Below the pieces are notes generated by a model. It made no database searches. It worked only from the letters and a program-made list of their open reading frames with translations, and had not been told where the DNA came from. From Chamaecyparis obtusa (lineage: Eukaryota > Streptophyta > Pinopsida > Cupressales > Cupressaceae), in NCBI GenBank assembly GCA_027943335.1, contig BSBK01001879.1, positions 1,384,501 to 1,448,500 of the forward strand: a stretch of DNA of 64,000 bases, written 5' to 3'. Of the stretch, positions 44,450-59,476 are shown one piece after another. Both the position numbers and the translations under genes were made by a program. The stretch's first letter is position 1, and each line of letters starts with the position of its first letter.

Positions 44450-45485
44450 CGGATAGACAGGGGACAGACCCCAAGTCTAGTCCTCAAGTATTCAAATGTG
44501 TCCTTCGGTAGGGGCTTTGTAAAAATATCTCCAAGTTGTTCTTTAGATGTAACAAATTCCAACTTTACTTGCTTCTCTTACACTTGTTCTCTTAAGTAAT
44601 GATACTTAATAGATATATGCTTTGTCTTAGAGTGCATCAAATGATTCTTTGAAATATAAATAGCACTAGTGTTGTCACAATTATAATCACCGTGTTAGTG
44701 ATTACCTCATTCATTCCTTCCAACACTTGTTTGATATATGTAATGTTTGAATAGTTGGTAGCAGTAGCAACATACTCTACTTCAGCTGTAGACTAAGAAA
44801 TATAAGCCTGCTTTTTACTTGTCGAGGTTACAAGTCTTTCACCAAAGAAAAATGCTCCTCCGATGGTGCTTTTTCTATCATCCACATTTCCAACCCAATC
44901 AGCATCGGTGTAAACTCTCAGTTCAAACTTCTCTTCCTTAGAATACCATAATCCATAATTTTCTATTTTCTTCAAGTATCTTAAGATCCTTTTTGTAGCT
45001 ATCATGTGTGATTCTCTAGGGTTAGCAAAAAATCTTGCAACAATTCCCAACACATGTGCTATATCTGGCCTACTGTGAACTACGTACATTAACTTGCCAA
45101 TCATAGATCGGTAAAGTGTCTGATTTACCTCAGTAGTTTCATCCTCCTTTGTCAATTTGCATCTAGTAGCCATCGGTGTTCCCACAGGTTTAGCATCTTC
45201 CATGCCAAATTTCTTTAGTACTTCCTTTATGTATTTAGATTGTGTGATGAATATACCATCACTCTGTTGAATCACTTGAAGTCCAAGAAATAACTTAATC
45301 TCTCCGAACATAGACATCTCAAATTCCTTTTGCATTTCATCAACAAATAACTTGCAGACAAGATCTGAGCCACCAAAGATAATATCATCAACAAAAATTT
45401 CAGCAATGATAATAGTATCATCAGTATCACCTTTCACATACAGATTGTTGTTTTCACTTGTTCTAACAAATCCAATACTTAACAA
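44450..45485 (-). pseudogene. pol: Cop2 reverse transcriptase C-terminal part and RNase H
   Basis: Catalytic FVDDIIFGG near 45390, then LFLGLQVIQ, the SRPDIAHVLGIVARF block and RNase H VYTDADWVGNVDDRKS near 44900. The end, TKPLPKDTFEYLRTRLG, is at about 44470-44520. The 45485-44793 stretch is open for 230 codons. A stop at 44793 and a small frameshift near 44690 break the last part. Confidence 0.88.
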
Positions 45486-46175
45486 TTAAGTATGCAGTCT
45501 TTCATACCATGCTCTCAGTGCTTGCTTTAGTCCATATAAGGCTTTATGTAATCTACATACCATGTCTTTATTTTCAGGATCAATAAATCCTTTAGGTTGT
45601 TCAATGTAGACTTCTTCTTCAAGTATACCATTCAAAAATGTTGACTTCACATCCATTTGATAGACTTTGAATTTCTTATGTGCAGCATATGCAAGTAGCA
45701 TTCTAACTCCTAATCTAGCAACTGGTGCAAATGTCTCACCATAGTCAATGCCTTCTTCCTGTGCAAATCCCTTGCATACTAATCTAGCTTTATTTCTTGT
45801 GACTTCACCATTTTCATTCAATTTATTCCTGTATATCCACTTAGTACCGATAACATTCTTATCTTTTGGTCGGGGTACTAAGGACCAAGTTTTGTTCTTT
45901 TCTATTTTCTCTATTTCCTCCTTCATTGCATTAACCCATTCTTCATTCTCTAAAGCAACTTTCATAGTTTTAGGTTCAAATTCACAAATTAGACATGTAC
46001 CTTGTCTTGTTTTGCTTCTGGTTTGCATTCCAACATGTCTGTCTCCAATGATTTGTGTTTTAGGATGATGTCTCCTGACAAAACTAGCCAAGACTTGATT
46101 TCTGCTTTCTTGTTCATCCTACTCAAGGTCATTTTCTTGCTCGGTAGCTTCTTCATGTTCATCAGTTTGTGGTGT
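45486..46175 (-). pseudogene. pol: Cop2 reverse transcriptase N-terminal part
   Basis: Opens with the [21 protein letters not shown] block and runs through [47 protein letters not shown] and [20 protein letters not shown] to a stop at 45486. The frame then continues in the next segment. It copies genomic RNA into DNA inside the particle. Confidence 0.9.
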
Positions 46176-46769
46176 CTATTGTACTACATTATTTCCCTGT
46201 TGACCAGTTGATACAGCTTGTGATGTTGGTAGATACTCTGGATGTTCAATGTAAGTGAATCTACCATAGTCTTCTGGTTCCTTTGTACTTTCCTCTATGT
46301 ACTTGTCATCAAACTCATCAACATGAACATTAGTACTTTCAACAATTTTATTTGTAGCCTTATTCAAACATTTGTATGCTTTACTTGTAGTGGAATATCC
46401 AAGAAATATTCCTTCATCTCCTTTAGAGTCAAATTTTCCATTTCTCTCATCTTTCAAGATAAAGCATTTACTTCCAAAAATTTTGAAATAACTCACAGTA
46501 GGTTTGTGTCCAAACCATAGTTCATAAGGTGTTTGGTTGGAGTCCTTATTCAGTTGTACTTGGTTAAGAACATATACAGCTATGCTGACAACTTCCCTCC
46601 AATATGTTTGAGCAACATTCTTCTGTATCATCAAAGTTCTAGCATAGTCAATTATAGACCTATTCCTTCTTTCAGCAATGCCATTTTGTTGAGGTCCTCG
46701 GTGCAGATACCTACCTCTTGATTCCATGCTCATTGAAAAATTTAGTAAATTCATCAAAGATAAATTCAC
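46176..46769 (-). pseudogene. pol: Cop2 integrase C-terminal half
   Basis: After a frameshift near 46715 the frame carries GPQQNGIAERRNRSIIDYAR with the catalytic glutamate, then YELWFGHKPTVSYFKIFGSKC and GKFDSKGDEGIFLGYSTTSKAYK, the copia integrase C-terminal domain. A glutamate-rich linker to RT follows. Confidence 0.88.
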
Positions 46770-47616
46770 CTCCTCTATCAGATCTTAAGTACTTTATTTC
46801 CTTACCGGTTTCTTTTTCTACCTTAGCTTTATACCACTTAAACATTTTGAAAGCTTCAGATTTCTCTTTCAAGAACATAATAGTCATCAATCTAGTATAA
46901 TCATCAACAAAAAGAATAAAATATCTATCACCAGAATAGCTCTGAGCTCTCATAGGACCACACAGGTCAGTATGAACCAACTCAAGTATCTTCTTTGTTG
47001 AATAGTCCTTGCTTTTAAAACTAGATTTAGTCATCTTACCTTTCTGACATTCATGGCACATGGCATGATCAGGTTTTGTCAAGTTAGGCAATCCTCTAAC
47101 TCTTTTCTTTCTACTAATCTTGATCATGTTGTCAAAGTTCACATGGCATAACCTTCGGTGCCACAACCAAGCATCTTCATCCTTTATTAACAAACAAGAA
47201 GAATGATCTATATCAAGATAGAATAGATTAACTCTAGATTGTGTACTAGTTCCAACAAGTCTTCCTCCATCATCATAAATCTTCACCTTTTTGCTCTCAA
47301 AAGCTAGTCGGTGGCCTGAATTTATCAGCTGAGCCACACTTATCAGATTATATTTCATTCCATCTACCCAATATGCATTTTCACATTGTAATTTGTCATT
47401 GATCATTAGTGAGCCTTTACCTCTTACCATACAAGGTGCATCATTTCCCATTCTCATAGATCCTCCATTATATTCAACAAGATGATCAAACTTCTCTACA
47501 TCACCGGTCATATGATGTGTGCAGCCACTGTCTATGATCCATGTATCATTTCTGCTTACTTTAGAGATCAGTGTTTTCTCTTCATGTTTCTCTTCCTCTT
47601 CTGAGTCATCTTTCAT
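46711..47616 (-). pseudogene. pol: Cop2 protease and integrase N-terminal half
   Basis: 301 open codons. The protease motif WIIDSGCTHHMT is near 47540 with all expected residues. NYNLISVAQL-type and LWHRRLCHVNFDNMIKISR blocks follow, then the integrase zinc region and core with FVDDYTRLM and LRSDRGGEF (first two catalytic aspartates). The frame shifts near 46715 before the catalytic glutamate. Confidence 0.9.
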
Positions 47617-48618
47617 AGCAACAAATACAACTTCTATATCATCATCAGAATCAGATTCAATTTCAATATCTTTGGTTATGTAACATACCTTTTTGCCTTT
47701 TTCATCTCGGTTGTCTCTGTTGTTGTGTCGGTAACCTCTGTTGACTCTTCTTCCATAGCTTCCTTAAGATCAATCTTTGCATCTATCATCATATTTCTTC
47801 TATGGACATCTAGCAGTGATGTGACTGACTTCCTTACAATTGAAGCATGCTAAAGGTAGCTTACCTCTATACCTTCCTTTTCCTTTGGGCAATCTTCTGG
47901 CCATAAGTGCTTCAAGCTCATCAAGTTCATCATCGGTATTGTCATCACTATCACAATTCTTACTACTGCTAGACTTTCCAATCTTCAGAGAAGACATGAA
48001 AGTGGATTCAACAAAAGGAACAACACTGTTATCAAAATTGTTTAACTCAAAGGTTGTAAGTTTACCAATCAGAGTGTCAAGAGTGAGGTTGGATGTAGCT
48101 CTTGTTTCATGAATTGCAGAAATCTTGATTGCATAAACTAGTAGCAAAGTTCTGAGAATCTTTCTTATCATTGTTTCATCATCAATTACTCCATCAGAAG
48201 CTCTAATAGCATGTACCACTTCTTTGATTCTATTTGAATATTGGACAATGTTCTCACCTTCTTTCATTCTCATTTCATCAAATCTACCTCTCAGACTTTC
48301 AGCTCAGGCTCTTTTGACATTCAAATCTCCAGTGTAGATTTGTGCTAATTTATCCTAGATTCCTTTGGCAGTTGTACATGTCTTGATATCTTCAAATTCA
48401 GCATCGGTATAGGCAGCAGGAAGTTCCATCATAGTAACATTGTGTTCATGCTTATCCTTCAGTTGATCAACAGTTAGGGGACCAGTGGGTGGTTGTATGT
48501 AGCCATCTTGCATCAGATCTAGTGCTGAGTTCCCAATTCCAGATATGTGCAGCTTCATTCTACTTCGCCATACTACAAAGTTCTCTTTATTTAGTTTCAG
48601 TACTTCCCTCTTATACAT
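47617..48618 (-). pseudogene. gag: Cop2 gag
   Basis: ATG at 48618 (MYKREVLKLNKENFVVW), 50 bases from the primer site. Stops lie at about 48355 and 48304, then 157 open codons run through MRMKEGENIVQYSNRI, LTTFELNNFDNSVVPF and the zinc knuckle CFNCKEVSHITARC near 47850. Further stops precede the acidic linker to the protease. It forms the particle shell and binds RNA. Confidence 0.88.
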
Positions 48619-48667
48619 CTTGAGACCTTTACGCTTAAGTCCTTAAAACTCTATTCCAAGAAATGAT

Positions 48668-48679
48668 GCTCTGATACCA
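48668..48679 (-). other. Cop2 primer-binding site
   Basis: TGGTATCAGAGC on the minus strand, two bases from the LTR end. Confidence 0.92.
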
Positions 48680-48681
48680 AT

Positions 48682-50158
48682 TGTTAGAATAATTGAGAGG
48701 GGGGTAAATCAGTTATCCAATGTCCCAAAACAAAATGTATAATCCAAAACAATTTCTTCTATTTTTTCTCGTTGGTAAGCAATAATAACTCTTACTGTAT
48801 GTGCTTTTACCGATTACCAGTCTAATACTTATAACTATTTACTTATCAAATCTAATATGTAACATGCAAAGTATGATAACAAACAAATATCACAATCAAC
48901 ACATAACACAAGAGATTTAACGTGGAAACCCTATAAAGGGAAAAACCACCTAGGACCAGCAACCCAAAATTGTTCACTCTTCTGAAGTGAGGTTGGTTAA
49001 GACCCAACCTTATTAGAGGTTAAAAACACACTGTCAGGTGTGACCTTGTTAGAGGATTTTAGACTAGAAGTTACCGTCCAACCAGCATTCACTATGGGGT
49101 TGACAGGATAAGAATGTTCATTCTATGAATGATACATCATAAGACTTTCAGAGTCCACCCAGTTAAGAGATTTAGACTGTATACAATGGTTAAATATGTA
49201 ATAGTAAAATGACCTTCCTTAATACAACTTCAATTTCAGATTACAAATCAATATTTACTTCATTCAAATCCTTCTGATCAATAATTCACTTCAGATTCAA
49301 TACCGTATCAACTTACTATCTATCAGTAACTGCTCTTTGTAGCTCGGTAATTGCTCTGCAGCTCGGTTCTCACTAACTAGTATGATTAGAATGCATGAAA
49401 CTTTATTCACATGATAATCCTACTTCTTCTTCTTCTTCCCGGCATTTTCATAAAGAGATTTTGTTCTCTTATATAGACGAGTAAATTGTTTTCTTCTCCA
49501 CCATCAGATTTTTCCGCTTAATCACATTCATAGATTTTTCTACTTAAACTTTCTCGATACTTGTTTCAATAACACATTTCAATTTTCTTCATTAGATCAT
49601 CTTTGAATTTTGTCAGCCGTTGATCTGCGTAACAAACATTATCTATTACTTCGATGTTATACTCTTGCCAGCTCATCAATCTTATCGACTTAACTAAACA
49701 TTTAATTTATTCTGTTCCACTCAGTTAACAAAGAAATGTGTCAGTGAACACTACTTGATTAATATTGCAGTTGGTATACACTACACTTCGTCAGTGTATA
49801 CTAGAAATGCTTCATTTACCGACAACACTACTTTGTGTCTTTCAGCTCTATACTTCATTATAGATGAATGTAACATAATGAAGTCAATATCATCAAGTCA
49901 TAGACTCATCAGTAAGTTACTCAATTTGTTCCTTATCCTCATATGTCATGTACATCTTTTCTTATGTAGATTTCTCTGTTCTTCATCTCTTTTCCACTTT
50001 TCTTCAGATGTCTCCGTGTAGTAACTTAGAGGATAAGTGTTGTCAAACTAGTTAACATCAATGACAACATAATACTGATTTAATCATATTACATATCTAA
50101 TCAACAACTTCTCAGTGATCTTGTAATCATAGATCCTTCAATCAGTTTTAGTCCAACA
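48682..50158 (-). repeat. Cop2 5' LTR
   Basis: Starts TGTTAGAATAATTG on the plus strand and ends GTCCAACA. It is the partner of 42356-43841. Confidence 0.92.
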
Positions 50159-50163
50159 CTCGG
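50159..50163. repeat. Cop2 target site duplication, right copy
   Basis: CTCGG. Cop3 gag continues from here with the frame kept across Cop2 if one copy is counted. Confidence 0.7.
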
Positions 50164-51085
50164 TTGTCTATGTTGTAGTGTGAGTAACCTTTGTTGTTTC
50201 TTCTTCCATACTTCCCATCACTAGATCAGTCTTTGTCTTTATCATCCTCTTTCATGTTAGGAAATCTTGTAGTAATATGGCCAACTTCTTACAATTAAAA
50301 CAAGCTAAAGGTAACTTTCCCTTATATCTACCTTTACCTTTTTGTAGTCTTTGGGCCATAAGTGCTTGAAGTTCATCAAGCTCATCATTAGTATTTCTAT
50401 CACTTTCATTCCTTATATTATGCTTATTGCTAGATTTACCAATCTTTAGAGAAGACATAAAAGTAGACTCAACACTCGATACAACACTATTGTCAAAATT
50501 ATTAAGTTCAAAAGTTGTTAACTTTCCAATCAGACTATCAAGAGTGAGAGTGCTATTAGGTGCAGACCTCATTTCATGAATAGCAGATATTTTGATTGCA
50601 TAGATAGGAAAAAAGTTTCTCATTATTTTACTTACCAATGTGTCCTCAAATATAATACCACCATCTCCTCAGATAGCATTAACTACCTCTTTGATTCGGT
50701 TTGTGTACTATGTAATATTCTCTCCTTCCTTCATCTTTATGTCATTGAATCTTCCTCTTAGGCTTTCATTTTTGGCTCTCATCACATTCACATCACCACC
50801 ATAAACTAGAGAAAGTTTATCCAACATTTTCTTCGCTATAGTGCAATCCTTGACATCCTCAAATTCAGCATCAGATAGAGAAACATCAATCTCTATCATA
50901 GTAATGTTGTGTTCATGATGGTCTCTCAACTGATCAAGAGTCAAAGGACCAACATTCAGTTGTAAGTAGCCATTCTCCAATAGGTGTATAGAAGATTCTC
51001 TAATTCCAACTATTTAAAGTCTCATCTGGCTTTGCCATGCAGTAAAGTTGTCTTTGTTCAACTTCGACACTTCCTTCTTATACAT
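50164..51085 (-). pseudogene. gag: Cop3 gag, proximal part
   Basis: ATG at 51085 (MYKKEVSKLNKDNFTAWQS). The body carries HEHNITMIEIDVSLSDAEFEDVKDC, RFNDIKMKEGENI and LTTFELNNFDNSVVSSVEST. The zinc knuckle begins CFNCKK and then loses register (LAILLQ), so a small deletion or frameshift hits the knuckle. Stops are near 50991, 50704 and 50671. It is more decayed than Cop2. Confidence 0.85.
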
Positions 51086-51137
51086 CTTGTAATATTTCTG
51101 CTCAAGTCCTTAAAAATTTCTTCCAAGCAATCAATAT

Positions 51138-51149
51138 GCTCTGATTCCA
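51138..51149 (-). other. Cop3 primer-binding site, one base changed
   Basis: Reads TGGAATCAGAGC on the minus strand, against the usual TGGTATCAGAGC. Confidence 0.8.
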
Positions 51150-51151
51150 AT

Positions 51152-52668
51152 TGCTAGAATAACTGAGAGGGGGGGTGAATCAGTTAGATTAGTTATCCTA
51201 TAGTCCCAAATACAAAGATGTACTCCACAAAACAATTCAACCAAATTATGTAGCTCGATATCATAAAATATCAATCTGTCTGTTCACTTTACCGATTACC
51301 AGTAATTAAGCAACTGTGATTACCAACTAAATCAACTATGCAATATGTAAAGTATGATAGAAAAATAATCATAACAAAAAAAAACATAACACAATGATTT
51401 AATGTGGAAACCTTGTTAAGGGAAAAACCACCTGGGACCGGTAACCCAAAATAATTCACTCTTCTAAAGTGAGCTTGGTGAAGACCCAACCTTGTTAAAG
51501 GTTACAATACACACTGTTAGGTGTAACCTAGTTAGAGGATTTATCAATAAAAATTAACTTTTGACCAGCATTCACTATGGGGTCAACAAGATAACAATGT
51601 ACATTCTCTAAATGACATAGGACAGAATATAAGATGATTAAGTCCACTCGGTTAAGAGATTTTATAAATCAATGGTTAAAATGATACAGTAATGATTTGA
51701 TTCAAATACAACTCAATTGTAGATATTCAAATCTATGCTAAGCCCATAAAAATCCTCTGATCATTAATCAATTCACTTCCTCAATATTCTTCAACTTACT
51801 TTCACTCGGTAAATGGTTCTCTGATGCTCGGTAAAATGCTGCAGCTCAGTTCTTCAATAACTAGTTTGATCAGACATGCATGAATATAGTCTTCACGCAA
51901 AATCTTCTGTAGTCTTCTTCTTCTATCTTGTTTCAATAATGAAACTCATATCTCTTATATAGACAAGTAAATCATTTTCATATCAACCATTAGATTTTTC
52001 CGCTTAATCTTCTTCATTCATTTTGCCTCTTAAACCTTCCTCAGAAGATGTGTCATTAATACATTTCAATCTCATCCTTTAGATCTTCTCCGAATTTTTT
52101 TAGTCATGGATCTCATAACAAACTTCATCCTTAATCTCAAAATCATACCAATATCTAGCTCATCAATTTTAGTCGGTTGTTCTTAGCATTTAATGTTTTC
52201 ATCCATACTCAGTTTATATAGAAATGTGTTGGTGATAACTTGTTGAACTAGCTCGGTTAATACTATCATTCGGTATACACTGCACTGGCTTAGTGTATAT
52301 AGAAATCTTCAATTACCAACCACATTTACTCATTCAATTTCAAATCTCTTCTTTATAATAGATTAATGTAACATGCTCAAGTCAACAATATAAAGCCATA
52401 GACTCATCAATAAGTTACCCAATGTTTTCCTTATCCTTATCTATCATATCCATCTTTTCCTTATGTAGATATCTCAGTTCTTCATCTTTTCTTCCTTCAA
52501 TAGATGTTCATATGTTTGTAACTAACATGATAAGTACTGTCAAGACTAGTTGACATCAATGACAACATATTGAATGATTTAATCATCTTACATATCATTC
52601 CAGTACTCGGTGACCTCTAATCACTATTTCTTCAGTTCATTCAGTATTCAATCAGTTGTAGTTCATCA
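51152..52668 (-). repeat. Cop3 5' LTR
   Basis: 1517 bases, from TGCTAGAATAACTG to AGTTCATCA on the plus strand. It is related to the Cop1 and Cop2 LTRs over most of its length. The minus-strand start TGATGAACTACAACTGATT matches the Cop1 LTR start. Confidence 0.85.
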
Positions 52669-53000
52669 CGATAACTTCATACTCAAAATATTCTTCTAAT
52701 TCATTAATCCAGTCGATCAACTCCTCTGGGTTAAGATTTCCTAAAAATCTAGGAACCTCAATCTTAGGTCTTTTCTCGATCTTGGAAATGGCCCAAAAAA
52801 GCCTTTCTTCCTCTTGGTTCATAATTTCATCTTCTCCTTCTTGATAAAAATTTTATTCTTCTTTGGCTTCATCCTCACTTTTGTCTATGACATTAAGATT
52901 CATTCATCTACAAATCTCTTCTTGCAATGCTCGCACTTGTCTTTGGAGGGCTCTAACCTCAGGTGTCACACCACCATCTCTTCCACCACGTTCCCTTCAT
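52669..53000 (-). pseudogene. gag: Gy3 gag N-terminal fragment
   Basis: On the minus strand, a VRALQRQVRALQEEI helix is followed by an acidic part and EVPRFLGNLNPEELIDWINE then EEYFEYE. The last block is a common gag N-terminal motif of plant gypsy elements, many of them chromoviruses. Two or three stops lie upstream (near 52995, 52905, 52850). Cop3 is inserted directly after the block. Confidence 0.75.
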
Positions 53001-53090
53001 GGAGGCATTTATGTGCTTTATTGTTGAAACCCTAAACCATGGTCCTTTTGCTAACTGCCTCACAATCAATGATCTATCTACACACTCAGG

Positions 53091-53109
53091 AACTCATGCT
53101 TTGCTACCA
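53091..53109 (-). other. Gy3 possible primer-binding site, degenerate
   Basis: TGGTAGCAAAGCATGAGTT on the minus strand. It resembles the iMet site with two changes (TAGCAAAGC for TATCAGAGC). Confidence 0.5.
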
Positions 53110-53111
53110 CT

Positions 53112-53949
53112 TGATGAAGGGTGCTCCCCTTAATACCACAAACACATAATAGAAACAGAGAAAAAATAAAAATTCTTCTTATTATCTCCACAAATGAGGA
53201 ATTACAAATTTCAGAATTACAATATGCAAAGCCACATGGGCATTTTCCCTTACAATATTCTATAGGAAAAAGCCTTGAATTATTACCCAGAACTACTTTG
53301 AGCTACTTTGAATTTCCATAGACAACCCCACAACCTTCCTTATATAGGCAATTTTCCACCACCTGGGAAGGTTCCATAAATTTAGCCATTAAGGCCAACC
53401 AACCCTAGAATTATTTTATTTTTCATTTTATTACATTAGAGTCAGCTCAAAACAACTCTTGAAACCCAAACAAAAATTTTGAAGGAAATTTATTTTCTGC
53501 CATTTCAGGTGACCCAACTTCTGAAGACCATAAGTCATCAGCCGTTGACCCAATTGACTATTATGACCCTATTTTAGAAAGGTCAAAAAGTTCTCTACAA
53601 CACCTAAATGGTGTAAGCTCCAATCAACCAAATTTTTGACCTCATTCGGGGCCTCTAAAGCCTTCAAGACTAAGTTCAAAGTTTTTGTACCTTGCTGCCA
53701 ATTCTTAAAAATTTCAATATCTTCAAAACTAGACTTGATCTAGCAATGAAACTTTACTGGTAGGTTGATATGACCAAAATGAACCTTCGAGGAAGAAAAT
53801 AGACCATTTTGATTTTGAATGAAAAACTTACTAAAAATAGTAAATTTCCAAAATAGTAGCTCTACACAAAATAGCCCTTATTGAAAAGAAACCAAAAATA
53901 TTTTTCGGTGATGCAAGATTTCTCTTACACCTAGGATGCTCCTACATCA
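53112..53949 (-). repeat. Gy3 5' LTR
   Basis: 838 bases. The ends TGATGAAGGGTGCTCC and GGATGCTCCTACATCA are imperfect inverted copies (12 of 16 positions by eye), and the primer-like site is next to one end. No partner LTR is in the window. Confidence 0.65.
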
Positions 53950-56880
<2,931 letters not shown>

Positions 56881-57935
56881 GAAAAGGAGATCATGTAAAA
56901 GGTCTAATTTTCCCAATTCATAAGGTGCATTAGGATATGGAACCACCATGGGGAAAATATGATTGACACCACTTCATAAGAAGGGTGCCAATTCAATATC
57001 AATGCCTTTGGGATATTTATTCCTTTGTTGCTCAAAATTGAGAAGGAGATAAATAAGACAATTAATCTAAGTAGGAAGTAACTTAATTGAACTAAAAAGT
57101 AGATGTAGAGAGAAATCAGAGAGGGTTTGAGTGCACCTAGAAATAGATGAAGAATTATGTTGCTACAGATCTAATTTTTTGATAGTCGAGATCCTGCAAG
57201 TACCTGTAAATGTAGTTCTAGGACCTAAATCTTGTAGCTTGATTCCCTCAAAAATATGAGTTGGATCTAGAAGTTATAGGGTAATAAAGAACCCTATACT
57301 TAGGTATAGGGTAGGAAAACACCCTATACCATGGTATAAGAATGGAAATCATCCTAGACCTTGGTACAAAATAGTAATGGCATTTTATACATCGTGTTTT
57401 TTCCTAAATTTTCTAGGGATCTTCCAAAAGTCTCCAATCTTTCTATATTTTGTTTGAAAGCTCCATAACCTATTGTTACACATAGAAAAATAGGGAATAA
57501 GGCTAGATAAAGGGTTTTTTCTCAATAAAACCCCTATTTAGGAATCAACCTTGAAAATGTATTGAAATTGCATAACGAAAGATGAAATAGAATCTAAATC
57601 TGAATTGTAAATCACTTTATACCTTGATGGCACAATACTTCTTTGGATATGACCAAAAATGTTAACACAATAGCTTGCATTCCAAAAAAACCCTAAAATA
57701 AAATCATGAAAGATAAGCCTTGGATTATGGATGTTGTAGTTTTCCACAATGTTTGATGATGATGAAGAAGAAGAAGAAGAAAGAATGCATTGAAGACTTT
57801 GATGCTCAATTGTAGAAGAGATATTGAGCTTTGATTACTTGATTGATCATGAATGCTTGAAAATTTGATATTAAATTATTTCACTTGATAATGGATATCA
57901 AAATGAGGATATATACTTAATCCACTGTATTGGGT
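56881..57935. other. Unassigned sequence left of Cop4
   Basis: No reading frame or element end is recognised. A minus frame at 57538-57747 is short and unmatched. It contains a hairpin (57291-57312), related ACCCTATACC copies to 57340, and a short GAA run (57764-57783). Confidence 0.4.
57291..57312. other. Perfect hairpin ACCCTATAC / GTATAGGGT
   Basis: Nine-base arms with a four-base loop. Further half copies (TATAGGG near 57276, ACCCTATACC near 57321) suggest a small degenerate repeat. Confidence 0.65.
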
Positions 57936-59417
57936 GTTGGAAACTACAATTGAAGCAATTGTTGTATTGTCATTGATGTCAAACCTTAATTAGTAAGACT
58001 GTTGCTACTTAAGAAAGTACTATATCTATTTGAATGTTGTAAAGGGGTTAGACAACGATGGTAACAATAGCACCTAAGGGAAAGGTTGAGTTATCTTGAT
58101 ACTTCAATGAGTACTTGATTATGTTGCACAATGATGAGATAATCTATTGTTTATCTTAGTAAGAATGAAGACTAAACTGGTAGGCTTAACTGAGAAAAAG
58201 AGAAGAAATCATGTTTAAGCTGAGTGATGTTACTGTCGACCGAGTTAGTATATGCTGAGTAATTTTAGTGTTGATTGGACATCAGTTAATTGCTAAGGAA
58301 GACAGTGTTAGCTAAGGAAACAATTTTAGTGTTGACCGAGCTTTCTAGTGAAGATCGAGAAGTTGAACACTATATTGATCAAGCGTCAGTAATTTACATT
58401 TGAGGAAGAATTCAGATTCCTAGCCGACATAGTTGAATTCTTGGATTATGTAAACCATGTTGACTTTATTTATTGATTGTATGAGAGCATTTAATGCACT
58501 GTAAAATGTTTTATTGTAAATATTAAAGAGATTTGAGATGTTTCTAGAAGAAGAGATGAAGAACATAAAGTTGAAAGCATTTGATGAATCTGATCAAACC
58601 CTAAGATCTATGAAGAAGATTAAGTGGAAAAAGTTGTATTGACCTAATTGAAGAGGTATATAGGAAACCTAAAGTGTAAGGTTGAGTATGGTGGTGGTGA
58701 TAAGATATGTTGATTTTATTGATTATCTAAGAAGAAAAGGCTGAAGGAGAAGTGTTGAGATCACTTGAAGGGATTTCTGAGAAGATCAGTGATGGAGATG
58801 AAAAAGTTCTACAGTTAGTAAGCCAACATATGTGTATAGAATTGGATCTGATATCTGCAAAGTGATTTGTATGTTCATAGATCAATATTACTATTACTTT
58901 CTAACCATTGTATCAGTCAAAATCCTTTTAACAGAGGTTGACCTAACAATATTATGTATAAATCCTTTGAACAAGGTTGCATTCTAATGGAGTGTATGTA
59001 AGTCCTATAACAAGGTGCACTTTTACCAGAGTGGTTGAAATCCTTTAACCAGGTCACACCTGACAGTGTGTATGTAACCTTTGACAGGGTTGGCTTTTCA
59101 CAAAGATCACTGCAGAAGAGTGAAAATAATAGTAACATGTTACAAAGTGGTTTTTCCCTAATTTGGTTTCCACTATAAATCCTGGTGTGAATACTTGTGT
59201 GAATGTTTTGGTTTGAACATTTATGTGTTTTACAAGTCAAGTACAATTGGGTAGTGGACTATAATGTTATATGTTTTTGTTATGCAATCAGTAATGACCA
59301 AGTAGCTAATGGTTATTAGATCTGATTTGTTGGAAAGTTTTAAAGTTTGTTTTATACATTTGGACCTGAGAACAACTGATTCACCCCCCTCTATGTTGTT
59401 CTAAATCATAATTAACA
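57936..59417 (+). repeat. Cop4 5' LTR
   Basis: 1482 bases from TGTTGGAAACTACAATTG to ATTAACA. The 3' end has the TTCACCCCCCTCT block found in the other copia LTRs. The left edge rests on similarity to the TGTTAGACTACAACTG start of Cop2 only. Confidence 0.75.
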
Positions 59418-59419
59418 AT

Positions 59420-59431
59420 TGGTATCAGAGC
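59420..59431 (+). other. Cop4 primer-binding site
   Basis: TGGTATCAGAGC, two bases past the LTR end. Confidence 0.92.
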
Positions 59432-59476
59432 TTTATTGGTACTTACAGAGAACAAGTTTAAAGGTGCTTGAATAAA

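Larger units (their letters stand above)
42356..50158 (-). mobile_element. Cop2: full-length Ty1/copia retrotransposon, best preserved in the window
   Basis: LTRs 42356-43841 and 48682-50158, primer site 48668-48679, and gag, protease, integrase, RT and RNase H in copia order on the minus strand. The length is 7.8 kb. Stops are fewer than in Cop1. A frameshift near 46715 separates the two halves of integrase. A 5-base TSD with one change bounds it. Its gag and pol align with Cop1 throughout, so they are one family. Confidence 0.93.
42263..52668 (-). mobile_element. Cop3: Ty1/copia element, 5' part, broken by Cop2 and Gy1
   Basis: 5' LTR 51152-52668, primer site 51138-51149, gag 50164-51085 and a further gag piece at 42263-42350. 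Cop2 lies between the two gag pieces and the frame resumes across it. Gy1 ends the homology at about 42266, and the rest of Cop3 should lie beyond the left end of Gy1. Cop3 itself sits in the gag of Gy3. Confidence 0.85.
52669..53949 (-). mobile_element. Gy3: Ty3/gypsy element, 5' end only
   Basis: LTR 53112-53949, leader and the start of gag down to 52669, where Cop3 cuts it. The rest would lie left of Cop3, outside the window. It is the oldest layer of the left nest. Confidence 0.7.
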
